DNA of 64,000 bases from Dasytiphilus stammeri_K (GCA_041944835.1 CP145879.1:372001-436000), one strand, 5' to 3'; counted from the stretch's first letter, positions 26,613 to 35,807 are shown. The notes: generated by a model from the sequence alone, not told the origin. Numbers and translations: made by a program.

Positions 26613-29183
26613 ATGGATTTTTCTAATCATACTCCCATGATCCAACAATATTTACGCATTAAGGCTGAACATCAAGATAGTATACTGTTTTATCGGATGG
26701 GAGATTTTTATGAACTTTTTTTTGAAGATGCAAAGCGTGCATCACAATTATTACATATTTCGCTCACTCAACGCGGAATATCGAATAATCAGCCCATACC
26801 TATGGCAGGTATACCCTATCATGCAGTAGAAAATTATCTAGCTAAATTAGTACATCTTGGAGAATCAGTAGCTATTTGTGAACAAATTAATGATTCTACA
26901 TTGAATATAGGTCAAGGACCTGTAGAACGTAAAGTAGTACGTATTGTTACTCCCGGAACAATAAGTGATGAAGCACTCCTGCAGGAATATGCAGATAATT
27001 TATTAGCCGCCATTTGGCACGATGCACAAGGTTATGGGTATGCTACTCTTGATATTAGTTCTGGTGATTTTCGATTAGTAGAACCACATGATAAAGAAAA
27101 TATGGTTTCAGAAATTTATAGAACTAATCCGGCAGAAATTTTGTATCCAGAAGAATTTGATGCTTATGATATTATCGAAAATCGTAAAGCGATACGTCGG
27201 CGTCCAGTCTGGGAATTTGAATTAAATAGTGCACGTCAACAATTAAATCTTCATTTTGGTACTCGTGAACTGAATGGATTTGGTGTTAATCATGCAGATC
27301 GAGCTTTACGATGTGCAGGATGTTTACTACAATATGTTAAAAATACTCAGCAAACTACTCTTCCTCATATCCTCTCTCTCAAATTTGAGAACCAACAAGA
27401 TACTATTATTATGGATGTAGCAACTCTCCGTAACTTAGAAATTACGCAAAATATTTCTGGAGGTTCTGAAAAAACGTTGTCGTCTATACTAGATAATACA
27501 GAAACTCCTATGGGAAGTAGAATGTTGAAACGTTGGTTGCATAGACCTACACGTGATATCTCAATAATTGAGAGCCGTCAAAAAAGTATAGATCTATTAT
27601 TACAACAACAAAAGAGTATCTCTACTATCAAACCTATGTTGCGTTATATAGGAGATTTTGAACGTATTATAGCACGTTTAGCATTGCGAACTGCTAAACC
27701 TCGTGATTTTGTACGTATACGTAAAATTTTTCAGCAGTTACCTAACTTACATGATTTACTTATCACAATTAAATCGGATTTGATTCAACAAATAAGAATT
27801 AAAATCGGAAATTTTGAAAATTTACTGAAATTATTAGAACGTGCGATTGTTGATAATCCGCCAAATTTAATAAGAGATGGAGGGGTAATTGCTAATGGAT
27901 ATAATGTTGAATTAGATGAATTACGTGCACTTTCTACTGGTGCTAGCGATTATTTAGCAAAATTAGAAATTCGGGAACGTGAAAAGTCTGGATTAGATAC
28001 TCTAAAAATTGGATTTAATACTGTTCATGGTTATTATATTCAAGTCAGTCGTAGTCAAAGTAGTCGTGTTCCTATAAACTATATACGACGTCAAACTCTC
28101 AAAAATAACGAACGTTACATTATTCCAGATTTAAAAAAATATGAAGATAAAGTATTAAGTTCTAAAGCCAAAATATTAGCACTTGAAAAAAAACTCTATA
28201 ATGAAATATTTCAATTTACTTTACCATATATTGCAAATTTGCAATTAAGTGCAACAGCTATTGCTGAACTTGATGTTTTAATTAATCTTGCAGAACGTGC
28301 ATATTTATTAAATTACTCTAAACCTATTTTGAGTAGTACTCAAAGGGGTATAGTTTTAAAAAATGCTCGTCATCCTGTAGTAGAAAAAGTTATAAATGAA
28401 CCTTTTATTGCTAATCCATTGTCATTAACACCAGAACGTCGGATGGTTGTCATTACAGGTCCTAATATGGGTGGAAAAAGCACTTACATGCGTCAAACCG
28501 CACTTATTGTATTAATGACATATATTGGTAGTTATGTACCAGCCGAATACGCACAAATTGGTCCGATTGATAGAATTTTTACACGTATAGGATCAGCAGA
28601 TGATTTAGCATCTAGTCGTTCTACTTTTATGGTTGAAATGACTGAAATAGCTAATATTTTACATAATGCCACCGAAAATAGTCTAGTGCTTATAGACGAA
28701 GTTGGAAGAGGTACATCAACTTATGATGGTTTATCATTAGCATGGGCTAGTGCTGAAAGGTTGGTCAGTTATATAAAATGTATGACAATGTTTGCTACAC
28801 ATTATTTTGAACTTACTACTTTACAAGAAAACACTGAAGGAATAGCAAATATATATTTTGATGCAATAGAATATGATAAAAAAATTGCTTTTTTACATAC
28901 TGTGCATGAAGGATCATCCAATAAAAGTTATGGTTTAGCGGTGGCTGCTTTAGCGGGAGTACCTAAATCTGTTATAAGTAGAGCACAACAAAAACTGCAA
29001 GATCTAGAAAAATCATTCAAGTATAATCCAATTTCACCCACCTTATCGTTTTTTCCTAATACTGATTCACCAATTAAAATCAATCAAATTATCAAGAGAT
29101 TACAAAGCTTAAATCCTGATGCTATCACTCCACGTCAAGCACTAGAATTAATTTATGAATGGAAAGAATTGGCGGTAGAATAA
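26613..29183 (+). CDS. mutS: DNA mismatch repair protein MutS
   Basis: Recognises mismatches and small loops and starts repair with MutL. It has 856 residues (E. coli 853). The mismatch-binding Phe-X-Glu is in MGDFYELFFEDAKRA. The ATPase has Walker A GPNMGGKSTYMRQ, Walker B with LIDEVGRGTSTYDGLSLAWA, and FATHYFELT. The C-terminal tetramer-forming tail (TPRQALELIYEWK) is retained. Convergent with rpoS, as in E. coli. Working MutS would matter in a genome full of homopolymer runs; mutL is not in this window. Confidence 0.98.
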   Translation: MDFSNHTPMIQQYLRIKAEHQDSILFYRMGDFYELFFEDAKRASQLLHISLTQRGISNNQPIPMAGIPYHAVENYLAKLVHLGESVAICEQINDSTLNIGQGPVERKVVRIVTPGTISDEALLQEYADNLLAAIWHDAQGYGYATLDISSGDFRLVEPHDKENMVSEIYRTNPAEILYPEEFDAYDIIENRKAIRRRPVWEFELNSARQQLNLHFGTRELNGFGVNHADRALRCAGCLLQYVKNTQQTTLPHILSLKFENQQDTIIMDVATLRNLEITQNISGGSEKTLSSILDNTETPMGSRMLKRWLHRPTRDISIIESRQKSIDLLLQQQKSISTIKPMLRYIGDFERIIARLALRTAKPRDFVRIRKIFQQLPNLHDLLITIKSDLIQQIRIKIGNFENLLKLLERAIVDNPPNLIRDGGVIANGYNVELDELRALSTGASDYLAKLEIREREKSGLDTLKIGFNTVHGYYIQVSRSQSSRVPINYIRRQTLKNNERYIIPDLKKYEDKVLSSKAKILALEKKLYNEIFQFTLPYIANLQLSATAIAELDVLINLAERAYLLNYSKPILSSTQRGIVLKNARHPVVEKVINEPFIANPLSLTPERRMVVITGPNMGGKSTYMRQTALIVLMTYIGSYVPAEYAQIGPIDRIFTRIGSADDLASSRSTFMVEMTEIANILHNATENSLVLIDEVGRGTSTYDGLSLAWASAERLVSYIKCMTMFATHYFELTTLQENTEGIANIYFDAIEYDKKIAFLHTVHEGSSNKSYGLAVAALAGVPKSVISRAQQKLQDLEKSFKYNPISPTLSFFPNTDSPIKINQIIKRLQSLNPDAITPRQALELIYEWKELAVE

Positions 29184-29195
29184 ACTCCACCGCCA
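29170..29195. terminator. GC-rich hairpin at the mutS/rpoS convergent junction
   Basis: TGGCGGT and ACCGCCA form perfect 7-base arms around a 12-base loop that contains the mutS stop codon. A GC-rich stem is conspicuous in this AT-rich sequence and it lies between convergent genes, so a shared terminator is plausible. No strong T-tract follows on either strand. Confidence 0.4.
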
Positions 29196-29220
29196 TAATA
29201 TGTGTAATATTTAAAATTAA

Positions 29221-30201
29221 TTAACAAAAAAGAGCTTCTGTATTCAATCCGTGTGAATGTAAAATTTCACGTAATCTTCGTAATGCTTCAACTTGAATTT
29301 GACGTACTCGTTCTCTTGTTAATCCAATTTCACGACCAACATCTTCAAGTGTTGAAGGTTCGTAACCTAATAATCCAAATCTACGTGCTAATACTTCTCG
29401 TTGCTTAGCAGTAAGTTCATATAGCCATTTTATAATACTTTCTTTCATATTCTCGTATTGAGTGGTATCTTCCGGTCCTAAGTATTTTTCATCAGCTAAA
29501 ATATCTAACAAAATTTTATCTGACTCAGTATAAAAAGGTGTATCTACTGAAGAAATACGCTCATTAAGTCGAAGCATGCGATTTACATTAGCAATAGGTT
29601 TATCAAGTTGTCTTGCAATTTCCTCGGCACTTGGTTCATGATCTCGTGTATGTAATAACTCACGAAAAGTACGTAAATAAACATTTAGTTCTTTTACAAT
29701 ATGAATAGGCAGTCTGATAGTACGTGTTTGATTCATAATGGCTCGTTCTATAGTTTGACGAATCCACCATGTAGCATAAGTCGAAAAACGAAATCCTCTT
29801 TCTGGATCAAACTTTTCTACTGCTCTTATTAGTCCTACATTTCCTTCTTCTATTAAGTCGAGTAATGCTAAACCTCGATTACTATAACGACGGGCAATTT
29901 TTACTACTAGACGTAAGTTACTTTCTATCATGCGTTTACGTGAATTAATATCACCTAAAGATGCACGTTTTGAAAATAAAACCTCTTCTTCGGGAGTTAA
30001 TAATGGAGAAAATCCTATTTCTCCTAAATAGAGCTGTGTAGCATCTAATACACGTGTAGTATCCGGTTCATCTCCAAACTCATTCTCATTGTTATCAGTT
30101 AATTTCTGGTCATCAAAAAAATCCGTTAAAATTTCTTCTAGTTCTTCATGGTTTTCTTCATCTAACTGTAACTCTTTCAGTTCCAATATGGTTTGGCTCA
30201 T
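29221..30201 (-). CDS. rpoS: RNA polymerase sigma factor RpoS (sigma-38)
   Basis: Stationary-phase and general-stress sigma factor. It has 326 residues (E. coli 330). Region 1.2 is DATQLYLGEIG; region 2 is NLRLVVKIARRYSNRGLALLDL through GFRFSTYATWWIRQTIERA; the lysine contacted by the RssB adaptor is kept in HIVKEL; region 4.2 is LEDVGREIGLTRERVRQIQVEALRRL. It resembles RpoS rather than RpoD: it is short, lacks the RpoD insertion, and has the diagnostic C-terminus LNTEALF. AAGGAG precedes the ATG. The upstream nlpD, pcm, surE and truD are lost. Alternative sigma factors of this kind are rare in obligate symbionts. Confidence 0.95.
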   Translation of the reverse strand: MSQTILELKELQLDEENHEELEEILTDFFDDQKLTDNNENEFGDEPDTTRVLDATQLYLGEIGFSPLLTPEEEVLFSKRASLGDINSRKRMIESNLRLVVKIARRYSNRGLALLDLIEEGNVGLIRAVEKFDPERGFRFSTYATWWIRQTIERAIMNQTRTIRLPIHIVKELNVYLRTFRELLHTRDHEPSAEEIARQLDKPIANVNRMLRLNERISSVDTPFYTESDKILLDILADEKYLGPEDTTQYENMKESIIKWLYELTAKQREVLARRFGLLGYEPSTLEDVGREIGLTRERVRQIQVEALRRLREILHSHGLNTEALFC

Positions 30202-30558
30202 AATAAATAGCTCCTTACCTATAAAACACTAATTAAATTAGTGTTTATTTTGGCTAATTTTTCCTCTTTATCCTTGCGAATTGTTCGGATTAATTCTTTT
30301 TTTACGAGGAATTTGGATTTTTTTTTGAAAAAATTATTTGACTAGGTTTTTTATATTTTAACTATTTCACTAATGAGATTAGATTATGGGAGAATATAAT
30401 TCTTATATGAAGAAGATTATTTTTAGTTTAATTAAAATTTGATAATTCAATTATTTTGCATATATATATCACTGATATACCTATTGTGAAAATTATGTAA
30501 CAGAACATCTTATTAATTATAGTCTTTGGATATTTAATTTGCTGCATTAGAAAAAAAA
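30202..30558. other. 357-base spacer upstream of rpoS (probable deletion scar)
   Basis: In E. coli the space between ispF and rpoS holds truD, surE, pcm and nlpD, and the main rpoS promoter lies inside nlpD. Here only AT-rich sequence without a usable frame remains. It contains the rpoS ribosome site, the palindrome at 30224-30246, and whatever promoter drives rpoS. I could not recognise protein-coding remnants by eye. Confidence 0.6.
30224..30246. repeat. Perfect palindrome in the rpoS leader
   Basis: AAACACTAATT, A, AATTAGTGTTT: 11-base arms around one base, 22 bases from the rpoS ATG and about ten bases from its AAGGAG site. It could be an operator or an mRNA hairpin affecting rpoS translation. 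No T-tract follows on the minus strand, so a terminator is unlikely. Confidence 0.55.
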
Positions 30559-31047
30559 TTAATTTTTATCTGGAAACAATAAGGTAATCGCATTACAAGC
30601 AATTCCTTCTTTGCGTCCAATAAATCCTAATTTCTCTGTGGTTGTTGCTTTAATATTTACTTGGTTTAAATCACATTTAAGATCTTTGGATATATTAATA
30701 CGCATGGGTGTAACATATGGACGAATGAAAGGTATTTGAGTGATAATTGTAATATCAATATTACCTATTAGATAACCACACATATCTTTAATATGCTGCC
30801 AACAGGTACGTAGTAGAATTCTACTGTTTGCAGATTTATAAGCTTCATTGTCATCTGGAAATAATCTTCCAATATCTCCAAGTGTTGCAGCACCTAATAA
30901 AGCATCCATAACAGCATGAAGGACAACATCACCATCTGAGTGAGAAATAACTCCTGGTACATTAGGTATTTTTACTCCTCCAAGAATAAGGTTCTTCTTT
31001 TCTTGTTGAGAAAAAGCATGAATATCAAAGCCATGACCAATACGCAT
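30559..31047 (-). CDS. ispF: 2-C-methyl-D-erythritol 2,4-cyclodiphosphate synthase
   Basis: MEP-pathway enzyme forming the cyclic diphosphate. It has 162 residues (E. coli 159). The metal ligands lie in MRIGHGFDIHAF and in SHSDGDVVLHAVMDALLGA; DIGRLFPD, KATTTEKLGFIGRKEGIAC are the remaining signatures. The start overlaps the ispD stop by one base (TAATG). IspD and IspE, the two preceding enzymes, are also in this window. Confidence 0.98.
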   Translation of the reverse strand: MRIGHGFDIHAFSQQEKKNLILGGVKIPNVPGVISHSDGDVVLHAVMDALLGAATLGDIGRLFPDDNEAYKSANSRILLRTCWQHIKDMCGYLIGNIDITIITQIPFIRPYVTPMRINISKDLKCDLNQVNIKATTTEKLGFIGRKEGIACNAITLLFPDKN

Positions 31048-31766
31048 TATGTATTCTCTCTCTTTTGGTTTATATAAAACTTAGCTAAATCTATATCTTC
31101 TTGGTATGTAATTTTAATATTATCTCTACGTCCAACAATAAATGATGGATGATAACCACAATATTCTAATGCCGAGGAATCATCAGTAAGTTCTATGCTA
31201 TTTGCTAAAGCATGTTGTAAACATTTTCGGAATAAATTTATAGGAAATAACTGTGGTGTTAATGCATGCCATAAATTATGGCGTTTAATAGTGTAAGATA
31301 TTATTTGTTTATTCCATTCACTTCTTTTTATAGTATCACGAACGGGAGAAACTAAGATGCCACCAATAGAATTGTTACTTCTGATAGATAATAACCGATC
31401 TAAATCTTTGCGACATAAAAAAGGACGTACTGCATCGTGAATAAGAATCCATTTTTCTGAACAATCATTTTTAATAACTTGTAATCCTGCCATAACTGAA
31501 CCAGATCGAGTATTATCACCAATGGTAGTTGTAATACGTTTTTTATGATTGGTTCGTATAGGCAATAAGTTGAACCATTTATCATTAGAATTTAAAACTA
31601 TAATAATACGATTAATAAGTGGATGTTCCAATAATATTTGCAGTGTATATTCTATGATAGTTTTACCATAAATAGTGAAGTATTGTTTAGGATAAGATGA
31701 TTGCAATTGCATTCTTTTTCCAATTCCTGCGGCAGGAATTATAGCAACAATATTTTTTTTTTTCAT
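31047..31766 (-). CDS. ispD: 2-C-methyl-D-erythritol 4-phosphate cytidylyltransferase
   Basis: Third step of the MEP isoprenoid pathway, transferring CMP to MEP. It has 239 residues (E. coli 236). The nucleotide-binding start is PAAGIGKRMQ, with HDAVRPFL and LTDDSSALEYCG further on. The start codon is followed at once by an A11 run (31753-31763) encoding MKKKN, a slippery site right at translation initiation. It is one base coupled to ispF, and ten bases separate it from the eno stop. Confidence 0.97.
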   Translation of the reverse strand: MKKKNIVAIIPAAGIGKRMQLQSSYPKQYFTIYGKTIIEYTLQILLEHPLINRIIIVLNSNDKWFNLLPIRTNHKKRITTTIGDNTRSGSVMAGLQVIKNDCSEKWILIHDAVRPFLCRKDLDRLLSIRSNNSIGGILVSPVRDTIKRSEWNKQIISYTIKRHNLWHALTPQLFPINLFRKCLQHALANSIELTDDSSALEYCGYHPSFIVGRRDNIKITYQEDIDLAKFYINQKRENT

Positions 31767-31775
31767 ACTTAAATT

Positions 31776-33071
31776 TTATTTTTTAAATCTCATTAATTGG
31801 CTAAATGAAATCTTATTTCCTAATACTTCTTCAATACGAAGAAGCCGATTATATTTAGCCACTCTTTCAGATCTACTTAAAGAACCGGTTTTAATTTGAG
31901 ATGCTCCAGTTCCTACTGCTAAATCTGCAATTATTGTATCTTCGGTTTCACCTGAACGGTGAGATATAATCACTTCATAACCTGATAATTGAGCTATTTT
32001 TATAGTTTCTAAAGTTTCACTTAACGTTCCAATTTGATTTAATTTAATAATTATAGAATTAGCTATATTATTTTGAATACCTTGTTTAAGTCTTTGTTTA
32101 TTAGTAACAAATAGATCATCTCCAACAATCTGCATTTTACTACCTAATATTCTCGTTTGGTATGCAAAACCTTCCCAATCAGATTCATTCAGTCCATCTT
32201 CAATAGATACAATTGGATAGTTTTTTGATAATTGTTCAAGATAATGTGTTACTTCTTTGGAAGTAAATGTTTTTTTTTCACTAGTAAGAATATAGTTTCC
32301 TGATTGATGATCGAACCATTCAGAAGCAGCACAATCTATTGCTAATAGAATATCTGTTCCTACTATATAACCTGAGGTTTCTATGGCATGAGTAATATAA
32401 TTCAATGCCTCTACATGAGATCCTATATTAGGAGCATATCCACCTTCATAACCAACAGCCGTATTCATACCATATTTTATAAGTACTTTTCCTAAATGAT
32501 AAAATATTTCACACCCCATCTGAATTGCTTGTTTTATATTAGTTGCTGTAATCGGAATAATCATAAATTCTTGAATATCAAGATTATTATTAGCGTGTTT
32601 TCCACCATTAATAATATTTATCATAGGAAGTGGCATTAAATATTTTCCGGATGTTCCATGTAACTCTGAAATATATTCATATAATGCGATTTTTTTTACT
32701 GATGCTGCTGCTCTTGCATTAGCTAAGGAAACAGCTAAGATAGTATTGGCTCCTAATTTTGATTTATTTTTAGTACCATCTAAATTAATCATAATATTGT
32801 CAATCTTTTTTTGATCAATGGTATCTTGGCCTATTATTGATTTTGCAATATTATTATTAATAGTAAAAATCGCTTGTGTTACTCCTTGACCAAAAAAACG
32901 TGATGGATCTCCATCACGAAGTTCTAATGCTTCATGAGAACCTCTAGATGACCCGGATGGAACTGAAGCTTTTCCAATTAATCCACATGCTAAATGAATT
33001 TCTGCTTCAATAGTAGGATAACCACGAGAATCTATAATTTCACGACTAATGACTTTGATGATTTTAGACAT
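31776..33071 (-). CDS. eno: Enolase (one near-invariant residue changed)
   Basis: Converts 2-phosphoglycerate to phosphoenolpyruvate; also a degradosome partner in E. coli, although RNase E here lacks the enolase-binding scaffold. It has 431 residues, the normal length. Metal and catalytic residues are visible in DIQEFMI, AIDCAASEW, SIEDGLNESDW, VGDDLFVTN, IIIKLNQIG, VISHRSGETEDT and IKTGSLSRSER. The GDEGG motif reads VGYEGGYAP: Tyr (TAT) replaces Asp next to the catalytic Glu. The start overlaps the pyrG stop by one base (TAATG), the usual pyrG-eno pair. Confidence 0.97.
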   Translation of the reverse strand: MSKIIKVISREIIDSRGYPTIEAEIHLACGLIGKASVPSGSSRGSHEALELRDGDPSRFFGQGVTQAIFTINNNIAKSIIGQDTIDQKKIDNIMINLDGTKNKSKLGANTILAVSLANARAAASVKKIALYEYISELHGTSGKYLMPLPMINIINGGKHANNNLDIQEFMIIPITATNIKQAIQMGCEIFYHLGKVLIKYGMNTAVGYEGGYAPNIGSHVEALNYITHAIETSGYIVGTDILLAIDCAASEWFDHQSGNYILTSEKKTFTSKEVTHYLEQLSKNYPIVSIEDGLNESDWEGFAYQTRILGSKMQIVGDDLFVTNKQRLKQGIQNNIANSIIIKLNQIGTLSETLETIKIAQLSGYEVIISHRSGETEDTIIADLAVGTGASQIKTGSLSRSERVAKYNRLLRIEEVLGNKISFSQLMRFKK

Positions 33072-34714
33072 TAAAAATCTCTTTGTGTTCTCTTTTTATA
33101 TTCACTTGCAGCTTTGACAAACCCTTCAAATAAAGGGTGTCCTTCTCTAGGATTAGATGTGAATTCTGGATGAAATTGACATGCAATAAACCAAGGATGA
33201 TTTGGCATTTCTATAATTTCTACTGACCTAAAATCAGATGATGTACCGGTTATACATAGACCCGCTTTTTCAAGTTGCTTAATTAAAATATTATTCGCTT
33301 CATATCGATGACGATGACGTTCCATGATAACTGATGTATTATATAATTTTCGCGCTAAGCTATGGTTTTTAAGATGACACTTTTGACTTCCAAGACGCAT
33401 AGTTCCTCCAATAACATTCTCTTTTGAACGCCATTGAACTTTTTCTGCATAATCTTTCCATTCAGTTATAAGAGCAACTATTGGATATTTACAATTCGGT
33501 CGGAATTCGGTAGAATAAGCATCTTTGATTCCAACTACATTACGTGCAAATTCCATCAGTGCAACTTGCATTCCTAAACATATTCCTAAATATGGAATTT
33601 TTTTCTCCCGAGCATATTGGACTGTCATTAATTTTCCATCTATACCTCTAGAACCAAAACCACCGGGAACTAGAATAGCGTCAATATTTTTTAAAAGAAT
33701 TATGCCATATTTTTCAATATCCTGAGAGCTAATTAGTTTGATCTCAACTGTTATCCTATTTTGAATTCCTCCATGTTTGAGTGCTTCAATAACTGATTTA
33801 TATGCATCGGGAAAATTAACATATTTTCCTACCATTCCTATTTTTACTGATCCTTTAGGATGAGATTCTTTATAAATAATTTGTTCCCATTCTGACATAT
33901 CAGCTGGAGGGGATAATAAACCTAATTTATTACAAATACATTCATCTAAACCTTGTGATTGTAACAAAAAAGGTATTTTATAAATTGAATCAACATTTTT
34001 TAATGATATAACCGCGTTTTTTGGAACATTACAGAATAAAGCAATTTTTGTACGTGCATAATCATGAAGATCATCATCACATCGGCAAATTAAAATGTCT
34101 GGTTGTATTCCAAGAGAAAGCAATTTATGTACTGAATGTTGAGTAGGTTTAGTTTTTACTTCAGAAGCGTAAGTAATATAAGGAACTAAAGTTAGATGAA
34201 TATAAATAGTATTTGTTCTTCCAGCTTCAATGGCTATTTGACGAATAGCTTCAATAAATGGCAATGATTCTATATCCCCTACTGTACCTCCAATTTCTAC
34301 TAAAATGATATCGTAACCCATTGCCGCATCATTAATACGTTGTTTGATAGCATTAGTTATGTGAGGTATAACTTGTATTGTGGATCCTAAATAATCACCA
34401 CGTCGTTCTTTTTTTAAAATCTCCGCATAAATTTTTCCGCTAGTAATATTATTAAGACGTGTCATACGAGTACGAATAAACCTTTCATAATGGCCTAAAT
34501 CTAAATCAGTTTCTGCTCCATCTTCAGTAACGAATACTTCTCCATGTTCAAGAGGACTCATGGTTCCAGTATCTACATTAATATAGGGATCTAATTTAAT
34601 TAGTGTTACATTCAAACCCCGAGCTTCAAGAATAGCTGCTACAGATGCTGCAGCGATTCCTTTTCCAAGAGAAGAAATTACTCCTCCAGTAATAAAAATA
34701 TAATTCGTTGCCAT
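33071..34714 (-). CDS. pyrG: CTP synthase
   Basis: Aminates UTP to CTP with glutamine. It has 547 residues (E. coli 545). The synthetase domain begins FITGGVISSLGKGIAA with the P-loop, and GEVFVTEDGAETDLDLGHYE and LVEIGGTVGDIES follow. The glutaminase domain has the oxyanion GGFGSRG, the nucleophile in LGICLGMQVA, and the His/Glu in CQFHPEFTSNP. Coupled to eno by a one-base overlap. It diverges from pyrB across about 134 bases. Confidence 0.98.
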   Translation of the reverse strand: MATNYIFITGGVISSLGKGIAAASVAAILEARGLNVTLIKLDPYINVDTGTMSPLEHGEVFVTEDGAETDLDLGHYERFIRTRMTRLNNITSGKIYAEILKKERRGDYLGSTIQVIPHITNAIKQRINDAAMGYDIILVEIGGTVGDIESLPFIEAIRQIAIEAGRTNTIYIHLTLVPYITYASEVKTKPTQHSVHKLLSLGIQPDILICRCDDDLHDYARTKIALFCNVPKNAVISLKNVDSIYKIPFLLQSQGLDECICNKLGLLSPPADMSEWEQIIYKESHPKGSVKIGMVGKYVNFPDAYKSVIEALKHGGIQNRITVEIKLISSQDIEKYGIILLKNIDAILVPGGFGSRGIDGKLMTVQYAREKKIPYLGICLGMQVALMEFARNVVGIKDAYSTEFRPNCKYPIVALITEWKDYAEKVQWRSKENVIGGTMRLGSQKCHLKNHSLARKLYNTSVIMERHRHRYEANNILIKQLEKAGLCITGTSSDFRSVEIIEMPNHPWFIACQFHPEFTSNPREGHPLFEGFVKAASEYKKRTQRDF

Positions 34715-34738
34715 AATAATTATAATATACAGCTGATA

Positions 34739-34765
34739 ATTAGTATGGAATAATAGTATACTAAT
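34739..34765. repeat. Inverted repeat in the pyrG/pyrB divergent region
   Basis: ATTAGTAT, 11 bases, ATACTAAT (perfect 8-base arms), with the small palindrome AGTATACT overlapping the right arm. It lies 24 bases from the pyrG ATG and 83 bases from the pyrB ATG, a position where it could affect either promoter. Confidence 0.4.
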
Positions 34766-34848
34766 ATATGTCTAATGACACAATAAGAGTTAAAAAATCA
34801 TCAAATATAGGAATACTACTAAAATTCACTTTAATGATTTTAATTCAT

Positions 34849-35784
34849 ATGAAAAATTCTTTATATCTCCAACATATTATTTCTATAAAAGATTTCAATA
34901 TTGAAAAAATTAACTTAGTTCTTAAACTTACTGCTAATTTTAAATTAAACAATCCATCTGAATTATTACGCAATAAAAGTATTGCGGTTTGTTTTTTTGA
35001 AGCTTCTACACGAACACGTCTATCATTTGAAAGTGCTATGCATCGCCTCGGTGGATCTGTAATAGGATTTTCAGATAGCAGTAATACTTCTTTTTTGAAA
35101 AAAGGCGAAAGTCTTGCTGATACTATTAAAGTTATTAGCTCATATGTTAATGCCATTATTATACGTCATCCGGAACCGGGTTCTGCTTTATTGGCAACTA
35201 ATTTTTCAGGATCTGTGCCTATTATCAATGCGGGTGATGGTTATAATCAACATCCTACACAAACCTTGTTAGACCTATTTACTATTTTTGAAACGCAAAA
35301 CCGATTATGTAATCTTGATATTGGAATGGTGGGGGATCTGAAATATGGACGGACTATACATTCTTTAGCACAAGCTCTCTCACAATATAAGGAAAATCGA
35401 TTTTTTCTTTTATCCCCACCTTCATTAAAAATGCCTCAAGATATTATTGATTTATTCAATAAAAAACGACTTACATGGAGTTACCATTCGAATCTAAAAG
35501 AAGTACTTCATAAATTAGATATTCTTTATATGACTAGACTGCAACAAGAAAGGTTGAATCCATTAGAATCAACTTTTAACAAAATACCGCATATTTTACG
35601 TGCTAAGGATCTTATTAATGTACGTAGTAATCTAAAAATTTTACATCCTTTACCACGTTTAAAAGAAATATCGGTTGACGTAGATAAAACTGACTATGCT
35701 GGGTATTTTCTGCAAGCATCTAATGGATTATATACTCGTCAAGCGATACTAGCGCTTATTTTAAATAAGGATTTATATTTATGA
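34849..35784 (+). CDS. pyrB: Aspartate carbamoyltransferase catalytic subunit
   Basis: Commits carbamoyl phosphate and aspartate to pyrimidine synthesis. With the ATG at 34849 it has 311 residues, exactly the E. coli length, and homology begins there (LYLQHIISIKDF). An in-frame ATG at 34768 would add 27 residues with no homology. FFEASTRTRLSFESAMHRLGG is the carbamoyl-phosphate motif, KKGESLADT supplies the lysine from the neighbouring subunit, RHPEPGS and NAGDGYNQHPTQTLLDL follow, and HPLPR closes the site. This is aspartate, not ornithine, carbamoyltransferase. pyrI, the regulatory subunit gene next to it in E. coli, is absent. Confidence 0.96.
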   Translation: MKNSLYLQHIISIKDFNIEKINLVLKLTANFKLNNPSELLRNKSIAVCFFEASTRTRLSFESAMHRLGGSVIGFSDSSNTSFLKKGESLADTIKVISSYVNAIIIRHPEPGSALLATNFSGSVPIINAGDGYNQHPTQTLLDLFTIFETQNRLCNLDIGMVGDLKYGRTIHSLAQALSQYKENRFFLLSPPSLKMPQDIIDLFNKKRLTWSYHSNLKEVLHKLDILYMTRLQQERLNPLESTFNKIPHILRAKDLINVRSNLKILHPLPRLKEISVDVDKTDYAGYFLQASNGLYTRQAILALILNKDLYL

Positions 35785-35807
35785 ATATAAATATAAATCC
35801 TAAAAAT

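Noticed and set aside
34768..34848. N-terminal extension of pyrB from the ATG at 34768
   Set aside because: No homology to PyrB; the ATG at 34849 gives exactly the E. coli length. I also looked for a PyrL-like attenuator leader peptide and saw none.
34849..35784. Ornithine carbamoyltransferase (argF/argI) as the identity of the carbamoyltransferase
   Set aside because: The NAGDGYNQHPTQ and HPLPR motifs, start sequence and length are those of aspartate carbamoyltransferase.
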